Shown: positions 27,111-36,129, counted from the stretch's first letter. The stretch: 64,000 nucleotides of DNA from Arenibacter catalasegens (GCF_002909235.1 NZ_PHQQ01000029.1:1-64000); one strand, 5' to 3'. Program-made: numbers and translations. Notes: a model not told the origin generated them from the sequence alone.

Positions 27111-27356
27111 GGCACTCCACCTTCTTTGGCGGTGGCGGGCTTTCCGCGCTACATGGTAGCCAGCTGCAATCCCTAGTGCAAAATCTTCATTTAATTTTAT
27201 TTGCAGATAAACCTCATTGGTCTTTAGGGAATAAGGGTGATTAAGTTTGGGGCAGAAGCTATTTAATCCAAAGCTATAGGTGAAATTCAATGCCATTGCA
27301 TTGGCCTTAAACGACCTAAATGGGAGCGGTCGCCACAGTTGACGTAAAGATGTCAT
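27069..27356 (-). CDS. Small hypothetical ORF antisense to the mgtE 3' end (doubtful)
   Basis: This 95-codon minus-strand frame fills most of the gap between mgtE and the XRE regulator and overlaps the mgtE 3' end by 42 bases. The central part (LNFTYSFGLNSFCPKLNHPYSLKTNEVYLQIKLN is typical) looks protein-like, but the ends do not and no family is recognised. It may be a decayed remnant or chance. A GC-rich hairpin (CCACC/GGTGG, about 27117-27135) within it could end the mgtE message. Confidence 0.25.
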   Translation of the reverse strand: MTSLRQLWRPLPFRSFKANAMALNFTYSFGLNSFCPKLNHPYSLKTNEVYLQIKLNEDFALGIAAGYHVARKARHRQRRWSALDSQYNLGDGKIY

Positions 27357-27421
27357 AAGGATGACGCTACCTAAACATCAGATCTCATTTAGTTTTGTTT
27401 TAAATTATTTAAACTCCAAGA

Positions 27422-28027
27422 ATGAAGAATAGAAATTTAGCAAAAAGGGTAAAGGAATTAAGAAAAAGAAATGGCTTGTCCCAAGAGGGGCTAACTGAAA
27501 ATTCGGGACTTAGTTTAAGAACAATCCAACGTATTGAGAACGGAGAAACCGAACCAACAGCTGATACCCTTAAACGAATAGCAAAAGCATTAAATGTTAC
27601 ACCAAACGAACTAGTAGATTGGGCAATTGTTGAGGATAAAGGTTTTTTGAAAGCTCTAAACTTATCTGCACTTACTTTTCTTTTCTTCCCCTTACTTGGA
27701 ATTCTTGTTCCGTTAATAATGTGGATTTCTAAAAAAGACAAATTGAAGGACATTAATAGAATTGGTAAGGATGTAATCAATTTCGAAATTACCTGGACAA
27801 TTATTTTTTCCCTCGGGTTTGTATGTAATGCGATCTATATGGCCTACTCCTTGAAGTCTACTGGAGTTGTTTCCATGAGCAATATAATTTCGGGTATAAG
27901 ATTTAATATGTTCTTTCTAATTTTTATGTATTTATTTAATTTTGTCTCCATAATATTCAATACGTTTTTAATTGATAAAGAAAAAGAGGTTAGATATTTT
28001 CCGAAGATTAAATTTTTGGGAAAATAA
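27422..28027 (+). CDS. Membrane-anchored XRE-family regulator
   Basis: This 201-residue protein has an N-terminal helix-turn-helix of the Cro/CI type (residues about 5-62, RKRNGLSQEGLTENSGLSLRTIQRIENGE) followed by three or four transmembrane helices (FLFFPLLGILVPLIMWI, FEITWTIIFSLGFVCNAIYMA, FFLIFMYLFNFVSIIF). The membrane part resembles the DUF4870 type. Membrane anchoring suggests a regulator that senses membrane state, or one that signals through its membrane domain. No partner gene is adjacent; its flanks on both sides are gene-poor. Confidence 0.8.
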   Translation: MKNRNLAKRVKELRKRNGLSQEGLTENSGLSLRTIQRIENGETEPTADTLKRIAKALNVTPNELVDWAIVEDKGFLKALNLSALTFLFFPLLGILVPLIMWISKKDKLKDINRIGKDVINFEITWTIIFSLGFVCNAIYMAYSLKSTGVVSMSNIISGIRFNMFFLIFMYLFNFVSIIFNTFLIDKEKEVRYFPKIKFLGK

Positions 28028-28287
28028 TATATTTCCAGTCGGCACATTGGGAAAAGGTTAAGTGGTTTCGGGGAATAGTAGAAATTCAGGCCGAAAATTT
28101 TTCCTATTGTATAAAGAAAGTGAAAGTGTCTTCAAATCTTGACTATTTACCGTCGATAATACCGCTCAATTTATTATATCCAGACTAATGGCTTATTACA
28201 ATTCATATTAAATTATGAAAAAATAGTCTTGGTTCTTGTTTCCAGTAGTAAAGTGGTCTTGTATCTTTACGGCATAATAAAAATTTT

Positions 28288-29226
28288 ATGAAAGTCCTCC
28301 ATCTAGATGTAAATCACCCATTGATCATTGAACAATTTAATGCTTTGGGGTTTCAAAATGACGAAGATTACACCTCCACTAAAGAGCAGATCGAAAAGAA
28401 AATAAGTGAATATGATGGTCTCATCATCAGGAGTAGGTTCACTATTGATGAAGCTTTTTTGGATAAGGCCACCAACCTAAAGTTTATTGGACGATTGGGA
28501 GCTGGGTTGGAAAATATAGACACCGAACATGCCAAGCGACTGGGAATTTTTCTAGCAGCTGCGCCTGAAGGAAACAGGAATGCCGTTGGGGAACATGCAT
28601 TGGGAATGTTATTGTCGCTCTTTAATAAACTTAATAAGGCGGATCAAGAGGTGAGAAATGGGAAATGGGACCGGGAAGGTAACCGTGGTATTGAACTGGA
28701 CGGTAAAACCGTAGGAATCATTGGCTATGGCAATATGGGAAAGGCCTTCGCCAAGAAGCTAAAGGGCTTTGATGTAGAGGTTATTTGCTATGATATAGTT
28801 GGCGGTGTGGGTGATGAGAACGCTAGGCAAGTAGGGATTATGGAATTAAAACAAAGGGCAGAGGTAATAAGTTTACATGTGCCTCAGACGGACTCGACCA
28901 AGAATATGATAAATGCCGAGTTTTTAAAAGATTTCCGGAACCCGCTTTGGTTGATCAATACTGCTAGGGGCAAATGCGTGGTTACAGAGGATCTTGTGGC
29001 CGCAATGAAAGAGGGTAAAATACTTGGAGCTGGTTTGGATGTCCTTGAATATGAAAAAAAGTCTTTCGAAGATATGTTTAGTGAGTCAGGATTACCAGAG
29101 GCCTTTACCTATTTGATCAATGCGGAGAATGTATTGCTTACGCCCCATGTGGCTGGATGGACCGTAGAGAGTAAAATTAAATTGGCACAGACTGTGGTAG
29201 ATAAGATAAAGGGGAAATTTTGTTAA
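28288..29226 (+). CDS. D-isomer-specific 2-hydroxyacid dehydrogenase (SerA-like)
   Basis: This 312-residue NAD-dependent dehydrogenase has an N-terminal substrate half, the Rossmann motif GKTVGIIGYGNMGKAFA, the catalytic Arg in NTARGKCVV, the Glu in LGAGLDVLEYE and the His in LTPHVAGWT. It resembles phosphoglycerate dehydrogenases without the C-terminal ACT domain. True 3-phosphoglycerate activity is possible but unproven; glyoxylate or hydroxypyruvate reductase are alternatives. A TATCTTTA -7-like element lies at 28262-28269. Confidence 0.88.
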   Translation: MKVLHLDVNHPLIIEQFNALGFQNDEDYTSTKEQIEKKISEYDGLIIRSRFTIDEAFLDKATNLKFIGRLGAGLENIDTEHAKRLGIFLAAAPEGNRNAVGEHALGMLLSLFNKLNKADQEVRNGKWDREGNRGIELDGKTVGIIGYGNMGKAFAKKLKGFDVEVICYDIVGGVGDENARQVGIMELKQRAEVISLHVPQTDSTKNMINAEFLKDFRNPLWLINTARGKCVVTEDLVAAMKEGKILGAGLDVLEYEKKSFEDMFSESGLPEAFTYLINAENVLLTPHVAGWTVESKIKLAQTVVDKIKGKFC

Positions 29227-29332
29227 GCCAGTGGTGTTAGGAGCTATTTAAGTTTTTTGGCACACATGGTTTACCTTTAATATATAGAATTGTCGTACAT
29301 TCTAAAATTAAGGAAATCAAAATAGGGCTATC

Positions 29333-29719
29333 ATGAAAAATAGAGTTACAGGATTGGGAGGTTTTTTCTTTAAGACCAAAGACCCCAATGGTATTAAACA
29401 ATGGTATAATAAACACCTTGGACTCAACACCGATCAATATGGCTGTACTTTTTGGTGGAAAGATAAGGAGGGTGGCGATTGTTCTACGCAATGGAGCCCT
29501 ATGAAAGAGGATACTCCCTATTTTAAACCCAGCAAATCTACCTTTATGATGAACTTCAGAGTGGAGAATTTGGTGGAGCTACTTAAAGTTTTAGAGGAAG
29601 AAGGAGTTACCATTGTAGGTGAAATTGAAGAGTATAATTACGGTAAATTTGGATGGATTTTAGACCCCGATGGCAATAAATTGGAATTATGGGAACCTAA
29701 TGATAAAGCGTTTCTTTGA
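29333..29719 (+). CDS. VOC-family protein (second in window)
   Basis: This 128-residue member of the vicinal oxygen chelate superfamily has paired repeats: GGFFFKTKDPNGIKQWYNKHLGL and FMMNFRVENLVELLKVLEEEGV, ending GWILDPDGNKLELWEP with the usual late metal-ligand Glu. The first metal ligand is not the usual His, so metal binding may differ or be lost. The substrate is unknown. It is unrelated in detail to the VOC gene near 11 kb. Confidence 0.82.
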   Translation: MKNRVTGLGGFFFKTKDPNGIKQWYNKHLGLNTDQYGCTFWWKDKEGGDCSTQWSPMKEDTPYFKPSKSTFMMNFRVENLVELLKVLEEEGVTIVGEIEEYNYGKFGWILDPDGNKLELWEPNDKAFL

Positions 29720-29773
29720 TTGGGAAATAATTATTACATTTAGTTCAATTATTAATCAACTAAAAAAACAACC

Positions 29774-30241
29774 ATGTCAGAAGAAAACAAGGATTTAGGC
29801 GATAAGGCAGAGGACGCTGCTAAAAGTGCCAAGGAATCGGCAAAGGAGTTTGCAAAAGATGCCAAGGAATCCGCCAAGGAATTTACAGAGGACACTAAGG
29901 AAGCTGCAAAGGACTTTGGGCAGGAAGCCAAAAAAACGGCTAATGAATTCAAGGAAGGTTTGGCAGGGGCCGGAGGAGACAACAAAAAATTACTGGCAGG
30001 AATCTTGGCAATAGTATTTGGCCAATTGGGGGTCCATAAATTTATAATGGGATATCAGAAAGAGGGAATTATAATGTTGGTGTCAACTGTAATTGGTTAT
30101 GCTACTATGTGTTTTATAATTGGTAGTTTTATAGTGATGGCTACTGCAATCATTGGTCTCATAGAAGGTATTATTTACCTTACCAAATCGGATGAAGAAT
30201 TTTATAACACTTATCAAGTAGGTAAAAAACCTTGGTTCTAA
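29774..30241 (+). CDS. TM2-domain protein with LEA-like amphipathic N-terminus
   Basis: This 155-residue protein has about 65 N-terminal residues made of degenerate Ala/Lys/Glu 11-mers (AKESAKEFAKD, AKESAKEFTED, TKEAAKDFGQ), like late-embryogenesis-abundant or apolipoprotein helices. The C-terminal TM2 domain has two membrane helices (KKLLAGILAIVFGQLGVHKFIMG and a longer second segment). The repeat half should form an amphipathic helix lying on a membrane. A stress or envelope-stability role is plausible but not shown. It is followed by its own terminator. Confidence 0.82.
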   Translation: MSEENKDLGDKAEDAAKSAKESAKEFAKDAKESAKEFTEDTKEAAKDFGQEAKKTANEFKEGLAGAGGDNKKLLAGILAIVFGQLGVHKFIMGYQKEGIIMLVSTVIGYATMCFIIGSFIVMATAIIGLIEGIIYLTKSDEEFYNTYQVGKKPWF

Positions 30242-30250
30242 GAATAGTTT

Positions 30251-30284
30251 AAAGTCAGGTTTTATGGGTCTGACTTTATTTTTG
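30251..30284 (+). terminator. Terminator after the TM2-domain gene
   Basis: AAAGTCAG (30251-30258) pairs with CTGACTTT (30270-30277), and ATTTTT follows. It lies ten bases after the TM2 gene stop. Confidence 0.72.
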
Positions 30285-30288
30285 ACAA

Positions 30289-30314
30289 TATTTATCGTAA
30301 TATTACGATAAATA
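30289..30314. promoter_or_regulatory. Perfect 26-base palindrome (operator-like) upstream of the GNAT gene
   Basis: The half-site TATTTATCGTAAT is followed directly by its exact reverse complement. The inner core is ATCGTAATATTACGAT. It starts 51 bases upstream of the acetyltransferase ATG. The size and symmetry fit a dimeric repressor operator, such as for an ArsR-type winged-helix protein, but no such gene is adjacent. Confidence 0.6.
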
Positions 30315-30364
30315 GGACATCCAATCCGGGTGGTTAGTATCTACTTGTTCTTAAAGGATTTCAA

Positions 30365-30856
30365 ATGGAAATACGACACATGAATAATAGCGATTGGCCA
30401 GTGGTAGCTCAAATATATCAGCAGGGAATGGATACGGGCGTTGCTACATTTGAGAAAGCGGTGCCTTCGCTCCAGGTGTGGGATGCCGCACATCTAAAGA
30501 TAGGAAGATTGGTGGCAGCCAATGGGGAAACCATATTGGGATGGGCTGCACTTTCCCCTGTGTCTAACAGATGCGTTTATGGCGGTGTAGCAGAGGTAAG
30601 TATTTATATTGGGCAGGGCCATCGAGGCCAAGGGGTAGGAAAATTGCTTATGCATCAATTAATTGTTGAAAGTGAAAGGGCAGGAATTTGGACCTTGCAA
30701 TCGGGAATATTTCCCGAAAATAAAGGAAGTGTGAAATTGCATCTCGATATTGGATTTCGCTTTATAGGTAAAAGGGAGCGTATAGGCCAACGTGATAATG
30801 TCTGGAAAGATAACCTGTTATTTGAAAGGAGAAGTACCGTTGTAGGGGCGCAGTAA
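30365..30856 (+). CDS. GNAT acetyltransferase, phosphinothricin/methionine sulfoximine type
   Basis: This 163-residue protein has the pattern of the Pat/MddA group: an early MNNSDWPVVAQIYQQGMDTGVATFE, ILGWAALSPVSNRCVYGGVAEVSIYI and the acetyl-CoA loop HRGQGVGKLLMHQL, followed by GIFPENKGSVKLHLDIGFRFIGKRERIG. Relatives acetylate methionine sulfoximine, phosphinothricin or related amino-acid analogues. It has a strikingly perfect palindrome in its upstream region, so expression may be controlled. Confidence 0.85.
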   Translation: MEIRHMNNSDWPVVAQIYQQGMDTGVATFEKAVPSLQVWDAAHLKIGRLVAANGETILGWAALSPVSNRCVYGGVAEVSIYIGQGHRGQGVGKLLMHQLIVESERAGIWTLQSGIFPENKGSVKLHLDIGFRFIGKRERIGQRDNVWKDNLLFERRSTVVGAQ

Positions 30857-30894
30857 AGCATTTTATGCCTAATAAAGATGGCTTAAGGAGATTT

Positions 30895-32718
30895 CTAGAT
30901 CGGGCCTCCATCATCCTGCTGCCCTTCTGCCAACTTCCGCTCCAATTCTGCCTGAAACTCTTCCATTACTGGCTTCACCGTACTTTCTGGTAGATCGGCT
31001 ATCTTAATATACATTAATCCGTCCACTGAATTGTTAAATAAGGGGTCTACATTAAATGCAACAACCTTGGCATTTTGTTTAATATATTTTTTGATCAATA
31101 CCGGAAGTCTTAAGCTTCCCGGTTCCACTTCTTCAATTAGTTTATCAAACTTATTAAGATCGGCTTCGCTTTCATCAAATATAAAATCTTTGTCGGCATC
31201 GTTGAGCTTTACCTTAAATTCCTTTTTGGGTCTAATGTATTGTGCTACATAGGGGTCCCAATAATTACTTTTCATAAACTCTATCATCAAGGACTTTGAA
31301 AAGTTGGAAAACTGATTACTTATACTAACACCGCCAATTAAAAATTGGTGGTCAGGAAATCGCAAGGTAGTATGTACAATTCCTTTCCATAAAAGGAAAA
31401 GTGGCATTGGTTTTTGTTGATATTGCTTAATAATATAGGCCCGGCCCATTTCTATTGATTTGGACATCATGCTATATAATTCAGGCTCAAATCGAAAAAG
31501 ATCTTGTAAATAAAACCCGTCTATACCGTGTTCCTCAAATATTTCGGAACCCATTCCCATTCGGTAAGCCCCTACAATTACTTTTTCCTCATCGTCCCAA
31601 AGGAAGAGGTGGCGATAATAACTGTCAAATTTATCCAGGTCAATGGAATTGTTGGTTCCTTCACCAATCGCTCTGAAGGTAACTTCGCGCTGCCTGCCTA
31701 TCTCTTGTAAAATAAAGGGCATGTCCAAAGCCTTGGCCAAAAAGACTTCGTAATTTTTGCTTTGTAACAGTCTACAATCTTTCTCCCTTAATAGCTCAAT
31801 TTCCTCCTGTATAATCTCGGTACTTACAGCAGTGGCAATCTTTCGAGGTGCTTTAGGAATTTTTAAACTGTTGGGAATAGAGTCCAACAACCTTTCCTTT
31901 TCATAGGCATTGGAAAGCATATATGTTTTGCGGCGCAATAGATCCGAAAATTCTGCTAAATTTTCCTGTTCGTTCTGAGTTTGTACAGAAATGGGTTGCC
32001 CAATACGCACTTTAATGATCCTGTTCTTCTGGCTGGTAACTTCGGAGGGTAATTTAGCGGTACGAAATATATCGCTTATTTTGGATAAATGATAAAATAA
32101 TCGACTGTTTTTTGCATGAAAATAAATGGGCACTACAGGCACTTCAGCTCTTCTTATAAGTTTCAAGGCAGCTTCTTCCCATGGCCTGTCCACTATTAAT
32201 TTCCCATCTTTATAGGTAGATACTTCGCCTGCAGGAAAAATACCCAAAGGATGGCCGTCCCTCAAATGCTGCATAGCACTCTTAAACCCAGAAATGCTGC
32301 TTTTGGCATCCTTATGGGTTTCAAAAGGGTTAACGGGAAGAATATAGGGCGACATAGGTTCTATCCTATTCAATAGGAAGTTGGCAATTATCTTGAAATC
32401 AGATCTGTAATTTAAAAGTAATTTTAACAGTAGTACACCGTCTATCCCACCAAGGGGATGATTGGAAATAGTAATATAACAACCTTGTTTTGGCAATCGT
32501 TTAAAATCTTCCTCTGGAATCTCAAATTTTATCTGATAATGGGCCAAAATGGCATCCAGAAAAGCAAGTCCTTCCAAATGCTTATGGTCGTCATAAAAAC
32601 GGTTAATACTGGAAATTTTGGTTATCCTCATGAGCAACCAACCAATAAATGTTCCCAGAAAGCCGTATTTATCCAGATTAATAGCCTTGGCTACTTCCTT
32701 TGCGGTTACTAAACCCAT
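30895..32718 (-). CDS. olsF: Bifunctional aminolipid synthase, fused acyltransferase plus GNAT-like domain (OlsF-like)
   Basis: This 607-residue fusion has an N-terminal PlsC-type acyltransferase domain (about 60-290), with the modified HPLGGIDG block I near residue 86 (HxxxxD) and FPAGEVS near 161. The C-terminal domain (about 310-520) is like the OlsB/GlsB N-acyltransferases (FLWDDEEKVIVGAYRMG, FYLQDLFRF, MGRAYI). OlsF of Flavobacterium johnsoniae and Serratia makes ornithine lipid with this architecture; glycine lipid systems use two separate proteins. The product could be ornithine or glycine lipid. It is a phosphorus-free membrane lipid enzyme. Confidence 0.78.
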   Translation of the reverse strand: MGLVTAKEVAKAINLDKYGFLGTFIGWLLMRITKISSINRFYDDHKHLEGLAFLDAILAHYQIKFEIPEEDFKRLPKQGCYITISNHPLGGIDGVLLLKLLLNYRSDFKIIANFLLNRIEPMSPYILPVNPFETHKDAKSSISGFKSAMQHLRDGHPLGIFPAGEVSTYKDGKLIVDRPWEEAALKLIRRAEVPVVPIYFHAKNSRLFYHLSKISDIFRTAKLPSEVTSQKNRIIKVRIGQPISVQTQNEQENLAEFSDLLRRKTYMLSNAYEKERLLDSIPNSLKIPKAPRKIATAVSTEIIQEEIELLREKDCRLLQSKNYEVFLAKALDMPFILQEIGRQREVTFRAIGEGTNNSIDLDKFDSYYRHLFLWDDEEKVIVGAYRMGMGSEIFEEHGIDGFYLQDLFRFEPELYSMMSKSIEMGRAYIIKQYQQKPMPLFLLWKGIVHTTLRFPDHQFLIGGVSISNQFSNFSKSLMIEFMKSNYWDPYVAQYIRPKKEFKVKLNDADKDFIFDESEADLNKFDKLIEEVEPGSLRLPVLIKKYIKQNAKVVAFNVDPLFNNSVDGLMYIKIADLPESTVKPVMEEFQAELERKLAEGQQDDGGPI

Positions 32719-32804
32719 GCCTTAGTGTAGTTTGGTCAGCGCTAAGATAGGAAAATCACTACACCTATTCCTATTATAACGTACCAACAAATAAATTCAT
32801 ATTC

Positions 32805-34055
32805 CTATTGCACTACCAATTGCACTGTTTCCTTGCCACGTTGTTCAAGCAATATCTCCTTGCCATTTTGGAGAGATGTTAAAGCTTCTGTATCAAAATG
32901 CCTAATGGTATACAAGGAAACACCTTCATGGTGTACTACCTTAAACCTACTTTTCAATTGGTTCAAAAGCTCCTCTAATTTGCCAAATTTATTATCGACA
33001 CAGACTGAAAAACTTATCGCTGAATTCTGGATCAGGTCTACTTTCATCTGATGATCGTGAAGCATTTTAAACAATTCGCTTATGCTGTCCTCTACTATAA
33101 ACGAGAAATCCAGAGAAGAAAGCTTCATTAGGACTTGGTTCTTCTTGACTATAAAGCAAGGCACTTTGGGTTCTATACCCACTCCTTTTCCAACGGTTGT
33201 GCCCTTGTCCTTAGGATTGATAAAGGATTTTACATGCAAAGGTATTTCCTTCCTCTGCAGGGGTTGTAAGGTTTTTGGGTGTATTACGGAAGCACCATAA
33301 AAAGCAAGTTCTATAGCTTCACGATAAGAAATTTTGTTTAACAATTCGGTTTTTTCAAAATATCTGGGGTCAGCGTTCAAAACCCCTGGTACATCTTTCC
33401 ATATGGTCACCTCCTCTGCATTTAGGCAATAGGCTAAAATGGCAGCGGAGTAGTCGGAACCTTCCCGGCCCAAGGTGGTTGTAAAATTGTTGTCATCACT
33501 GCCCAAAAAGCCTTGGGTAATATTTAATTTGCGCTGATCTACCTTTTCAGTAACATTTGTTTGGGTTTTCTCCCAATTTACTATGGCATCGCGATAATCA
33601 TCATTGGTTTTGATCAAGGATCGCACGTCCAACCATTGATTGGCTATGCCTATTTCATTGAAGTAGGCACTGAGAATGGTAGTGGACACCAATTCTCCAT
33701 AACCAACAACTTGATCATAGATAAAGCCGTATTTAGGAGATTTGTTCCAGACCAAAAACCCTTGCACCTCATCAAAAAGAGTTTTGACACTTGCAAATAC
33801 GGGGTGCTTATCATTAGGAAATAGGTCATGCAGAATAGTTTCGTGGTACTGAATAACTTCATGTACTGCCGAGGGCAACAACGATTTATCCTTGAAATAG
33901 GCGTTTACAACATTTTCCATGGCATTGGTGGTCTTGCCCATTGCAGAAACTACCAACAAGGTATTTTCATGACCAACCTCTTTTAAAACGTTAACAACGT
34001 TCTTTACACTGTCAGCATCTTTAACTGATGCTCCTCCAAATTTAAAAACCCTCAT
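32805..34055 (-). CDS. lysC: Aspartate kinase
   Basis: This 416-residue enzyme phosphorylates aspartate at the head of lysine, threonine and methionine synthesis. The N-terminus MRVFKFGGASVKDADSV and TTLGREGSDYSAAILAYCL with VTIWKDVPGVLNADPR are diagnostic. A C-terminal ACT-type regulatory region (about 300-400) suggests amino-acid feedback. The start at 34055 is supported by the ATGA overlap with the upstream acetyltransferase stop. A monofunctional form without homoserine dehydrogenase. Confidence 0.93.
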   Translation of the reverse strand: MRVFKFGGASVKDADSVKNVVNVLKEVGHENTLLVVSAMGKTTNAMENVVNAYFKDKSLLPSAVHEVIQYHETILHDLFPNDKHPVFASVKTLFDEVQGFLVWNKSPKYGFIYDQVVGYGELVSTTILSAYFNEIGIANQWLDVRSLIKTNDDYRDAIVNWEKTQTNVTEKVDQRKLNITQGFLGSDDNNFTTTLGREGSDYSAAILAYCLNAEEVTIWKDVPGVLNADPRYFEKTELLNKISYREAIELAFYGASVIHPKTLQPLQRKEIPLHVKSFINPKDKGTTVGKGVGIEPKVPCFIVKKNQVLMKLSSLDFSFIVEDSISELFKMLHDHQMKVDLIQNSAISFSVCVDNKFGKLEELLNQLKSRFKVVHHEGVSLYTIRHFDTEALTSLQNGKEILLEQRGKETVQLVVQ

Positions 34056-34531
34056 AGTATATTTAAAAATGTTTGAATTCCTTTTTCGTCCAAATGAACT
34101 ACATTCCAATCTCTCAAGACCTTGGCACCCCTGCTTTCGTAAAATGAAATTGCCGGATCGTTCCAGTCCAGGACCTCCCAGTTAATGCGTTTTACGCCCA
34201 GTTTATGTCCATGTTCCACAACCTTGGTCAATAAGGCGGCACCTAGCCCGCTTCCTCTCATTGATTCGGTAACAATTAAATCTTCCAAATGGATAATGGG
34301 GCCTTTCCAAGTGGAGTACCTGTTATATATCAGGGCCATCCCTACCACATCGCCGTTAGATTCCGCAACATAGCAATGAAATAACTTGTTGGTGCCAAAT
34401 CCATCCCTCTGTAAATCTTCAACACTTACCTCAACCGCATTGTCTTCTTTTTCGAAAACGGCCAACTCTTTTATCAATTTGTGCACTTGAGCCATATCCT
34501 TGGCTTCGGCATCTCGAATGATGTATTCCAT
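34052..34531 (-). CDS. GNAT N-acetyltransferase (diamine/thialysine acetyltransferase-like)
   Basis: This 159-residue acetyltransferase has MEYIIRDAEAKDMAQVHKLIKELAVFEK, the acceptor segment GPIIHLEDLIV, the acetyl-CoA loop MRGSGLGAALL and INWEVLDWNDPAISFYESRGA. The pattern is that of the spermidine/thialysine acetyltransferase group. Its stop overlaps the lysC start by four bases, so it is the first gene of a two-gene operon; a link to lysine-pathway metabolites is an inference from context. Confidence 0.86.
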   Translation of the reverse strand: MEYIIRDAEAKDMAQVHKLIKELAVFEKEDNAVEVSVEDLQRDGFGTNKLFHCYVAESNGDVVGMALIYNRYSTWKGPIIHLEDLIVTESMRGSGLGAALLTKVVEHGHKLGVKRINWEVLDWNDPAISFYESRGAKVLRDWNVVHLDEKGIQTFLNIL

Positions 34532-34644
34532 AATTGTTACAAATAAAACACAAAGTTATAAATTTAAAAAATCAATATATTACGAAAACGTTGTAGTTTC
34601 ACAAATTAACCGATATTTGTGCTCAAATAAACAATGCTTTAGCT

Positions 34645-35652
34645 ATGTATAGAAAAAATACTACCCTAGGGGAATTCATTATTGAAAACCAATCCTCTTT
34701 TCAATATTCCTCAGGGGAGCTTTCTAAACTTATAAATGCAATTAGATTGGCGGCAAAGGTCGTTAGCCACGAGGTTAATAAGGCGGGCTTGGTCGATATT
34801 ATTGGTGCTGCCGGGGATACCAATATTCAAGGAGAAGACCAACAAAAATTGGATGTTTTGGCCAACGAAAAGTTTATTCAGACATTAATTAATCGGGAAA
34901 TCGTTTGTGGCATCGCTTCTGAAGAGGAAGATGATTTTATTAGTATCAATAGTAGTGACAAGAAGCACCAAAATAAATACATTGTTTTGATTGATCCCTT
35001 GGATGGGTCTTCCAATATAGATGTGAATGTTTCGGTGGGGACCATATTCTCCATTTATAGAAGGGTAACCCCTATTGGTACACCCGTAGCCTTGGAAGAT
35101 TTTTTGCAGCCTGGGAGGGCTCAAATTGCAGCCGGTTATATTGTGTACGGAACCTCTACCATGCTGGTCTATACTACGGGTGATGGTGTAAATGGTTTTA
35201 CTTTAAATCCAGCACTGGGAACTTTTTATCTCTCACATCCCAATATGGAATTTCCGGAAACCGGTAAAATCTACTCTGTAAACGAAGGTAATTATGTGCA
35301 TTTCCCTCAAGGTGTCAAGGATTATATTAAATATTGCCAGAAAGAGGAAGGGGATAGGCCCTATACCTCAAGATATATAGGTTCTTTGGTGTCCGATTTT
35401 CACAGAAATATGATCAAGGGTGGTATCTATCTTTATCCCAAGAGCAGTGTGGCGGCCGAAGGTAAATTGAGGTTACTTTACGAGTGCAACCCTATGGCTT
35501 TTATTGCCGAGCAAGCCAATGGGATTGCAAGTAATGGATTTAAACCTATCTTGGATTTAAAGCCCACAGAATTGCATCAAAGGGTACCCTTCTTTTGTGG
35601 AAGTAGAAAAATGGTTGAAAAGGCCGAGGAATTTATGCAGGCCGCAAAATAA
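34645..35652 (+). CDS. fbp: Fructose-1,6-bisphosphatase, class I
   Basis: This gluconeogenic enzyme of 335 residues has the metal site EEEDDF, the [26 protein letters not shown] signature and the late catalytic [21 protein letters not shown]. It has its own promoter, with TTG at about 34590 and a near-consensus -7 (GATATTTG), and a perfect terminator hairpin. It converges on a TerB-like gene. Confidence 0.96.
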   Translation: MYRKNTTLGEFIIENQSSFQYSSGELSKLINAIRLAAKVVSHEVNKAGLVDIIGAAGDTNIQGEDQQKLDVLANEKFIQTLINREIVCGIASEEEDDFISINSSDKKHQNKYIVLIDPLDGSSNIDVNVSVGTIFSIYRRVTPIGTPVALEDFLQPGRAQIAAGYIVYGTSTMLVYTTGDGVNGFTLNPALGTFYLSHPNMEFPETGKIYSVNEGNYVHFPQGVKDYIKYCQKEEGDRPYTSRYIGSLVSDFHRNMIKGGIYLYPKSSVAAEGKLRLLYECNPMAFIAEQANGIASNGFKPILDLKPTELHQRVPFFCGSRKMVEKAEEFMQAAK

Positions 35653-35653
35653 G

Positions 35654-35676
35654 AAAAGGAGCCCTGGGCTCCTTTT
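35654..35676 (+). terminator. Terminator after fbp
   Basis: AAAAGGAGCCC pairs with GGGCTCCTTTT (11 bases, one unpaired base plus opened inner pairs as loop). It can work in both directions, between fbp and the convergent TerB-like gene. Confidence 0.8.
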
Positions 35677-35700
35677 CAATTATATAATCAGAATGTAGAT

Positions 35701-36129
35701 CTAGTGTTTTAAAAGATATAAATAATCCTCAAAATCAATTTTTCCAGTAAAAATATCTATAGATCGTTTAATAATCAAATTGGCACTTTCAGACCTATAC
35801 CCCAAACCAATGGCGTATTTTGTTATCAGAGCCCGCTCCTCTTCATCAATGACATTGTCAACAAAAATAATTCTGAACAAATCAAATAATCTCTCCAGGC
35901 GTTCTTCAGAACTGGCAGGTGGGTTAATTGGATATTTATTGTCCGATTTCATAACCTCCTGGTATTCGGATTCGGTAATGTCAAGTTTATTGGCGAAACG
36001 GTCCAATAATTCTTTTTCTTTGGTGTTTATTGCACCGTCAATGGCGGCTAAAGTGGTAATGGACGCAAAATGCGCTAAATTTCTTCTGTGTGTACCAGTA
36101 CTATATAAATCTACATAAGACATACTCAT
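35701..36129 (-). CDS. TerB-like all-helical protein
   Basis: This 142-residue helical protein has the paired acidic pattern typical of TerB-like domains: TTLAAIDGAINTKEKELLDRFANKL and FDLFRIIFVDNVIDEEERALITKYAIGLG, each with an Asp-Gly/Asp-x-Ile-x-x-x-E loop. TerB-like proteins are associated with membrane-linked stress and metal response; the function is not established. The start may be the ATG at 36129 or two codons later. It is convergent with fbp. Confidence 0.7.
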   Translation of the reverse strand: MSMSYVDLYSTGTHRRNLAHFASITTLAAIDGAINTKEKELLDRFANKLDITESEYQEVMKSDNKYPINPPASSEERLERLFDLFRIIFVDNVIDEEERALITKYAIGLGYRSESANLIIKRSIDIFTGKIDFEDYLYLLKH

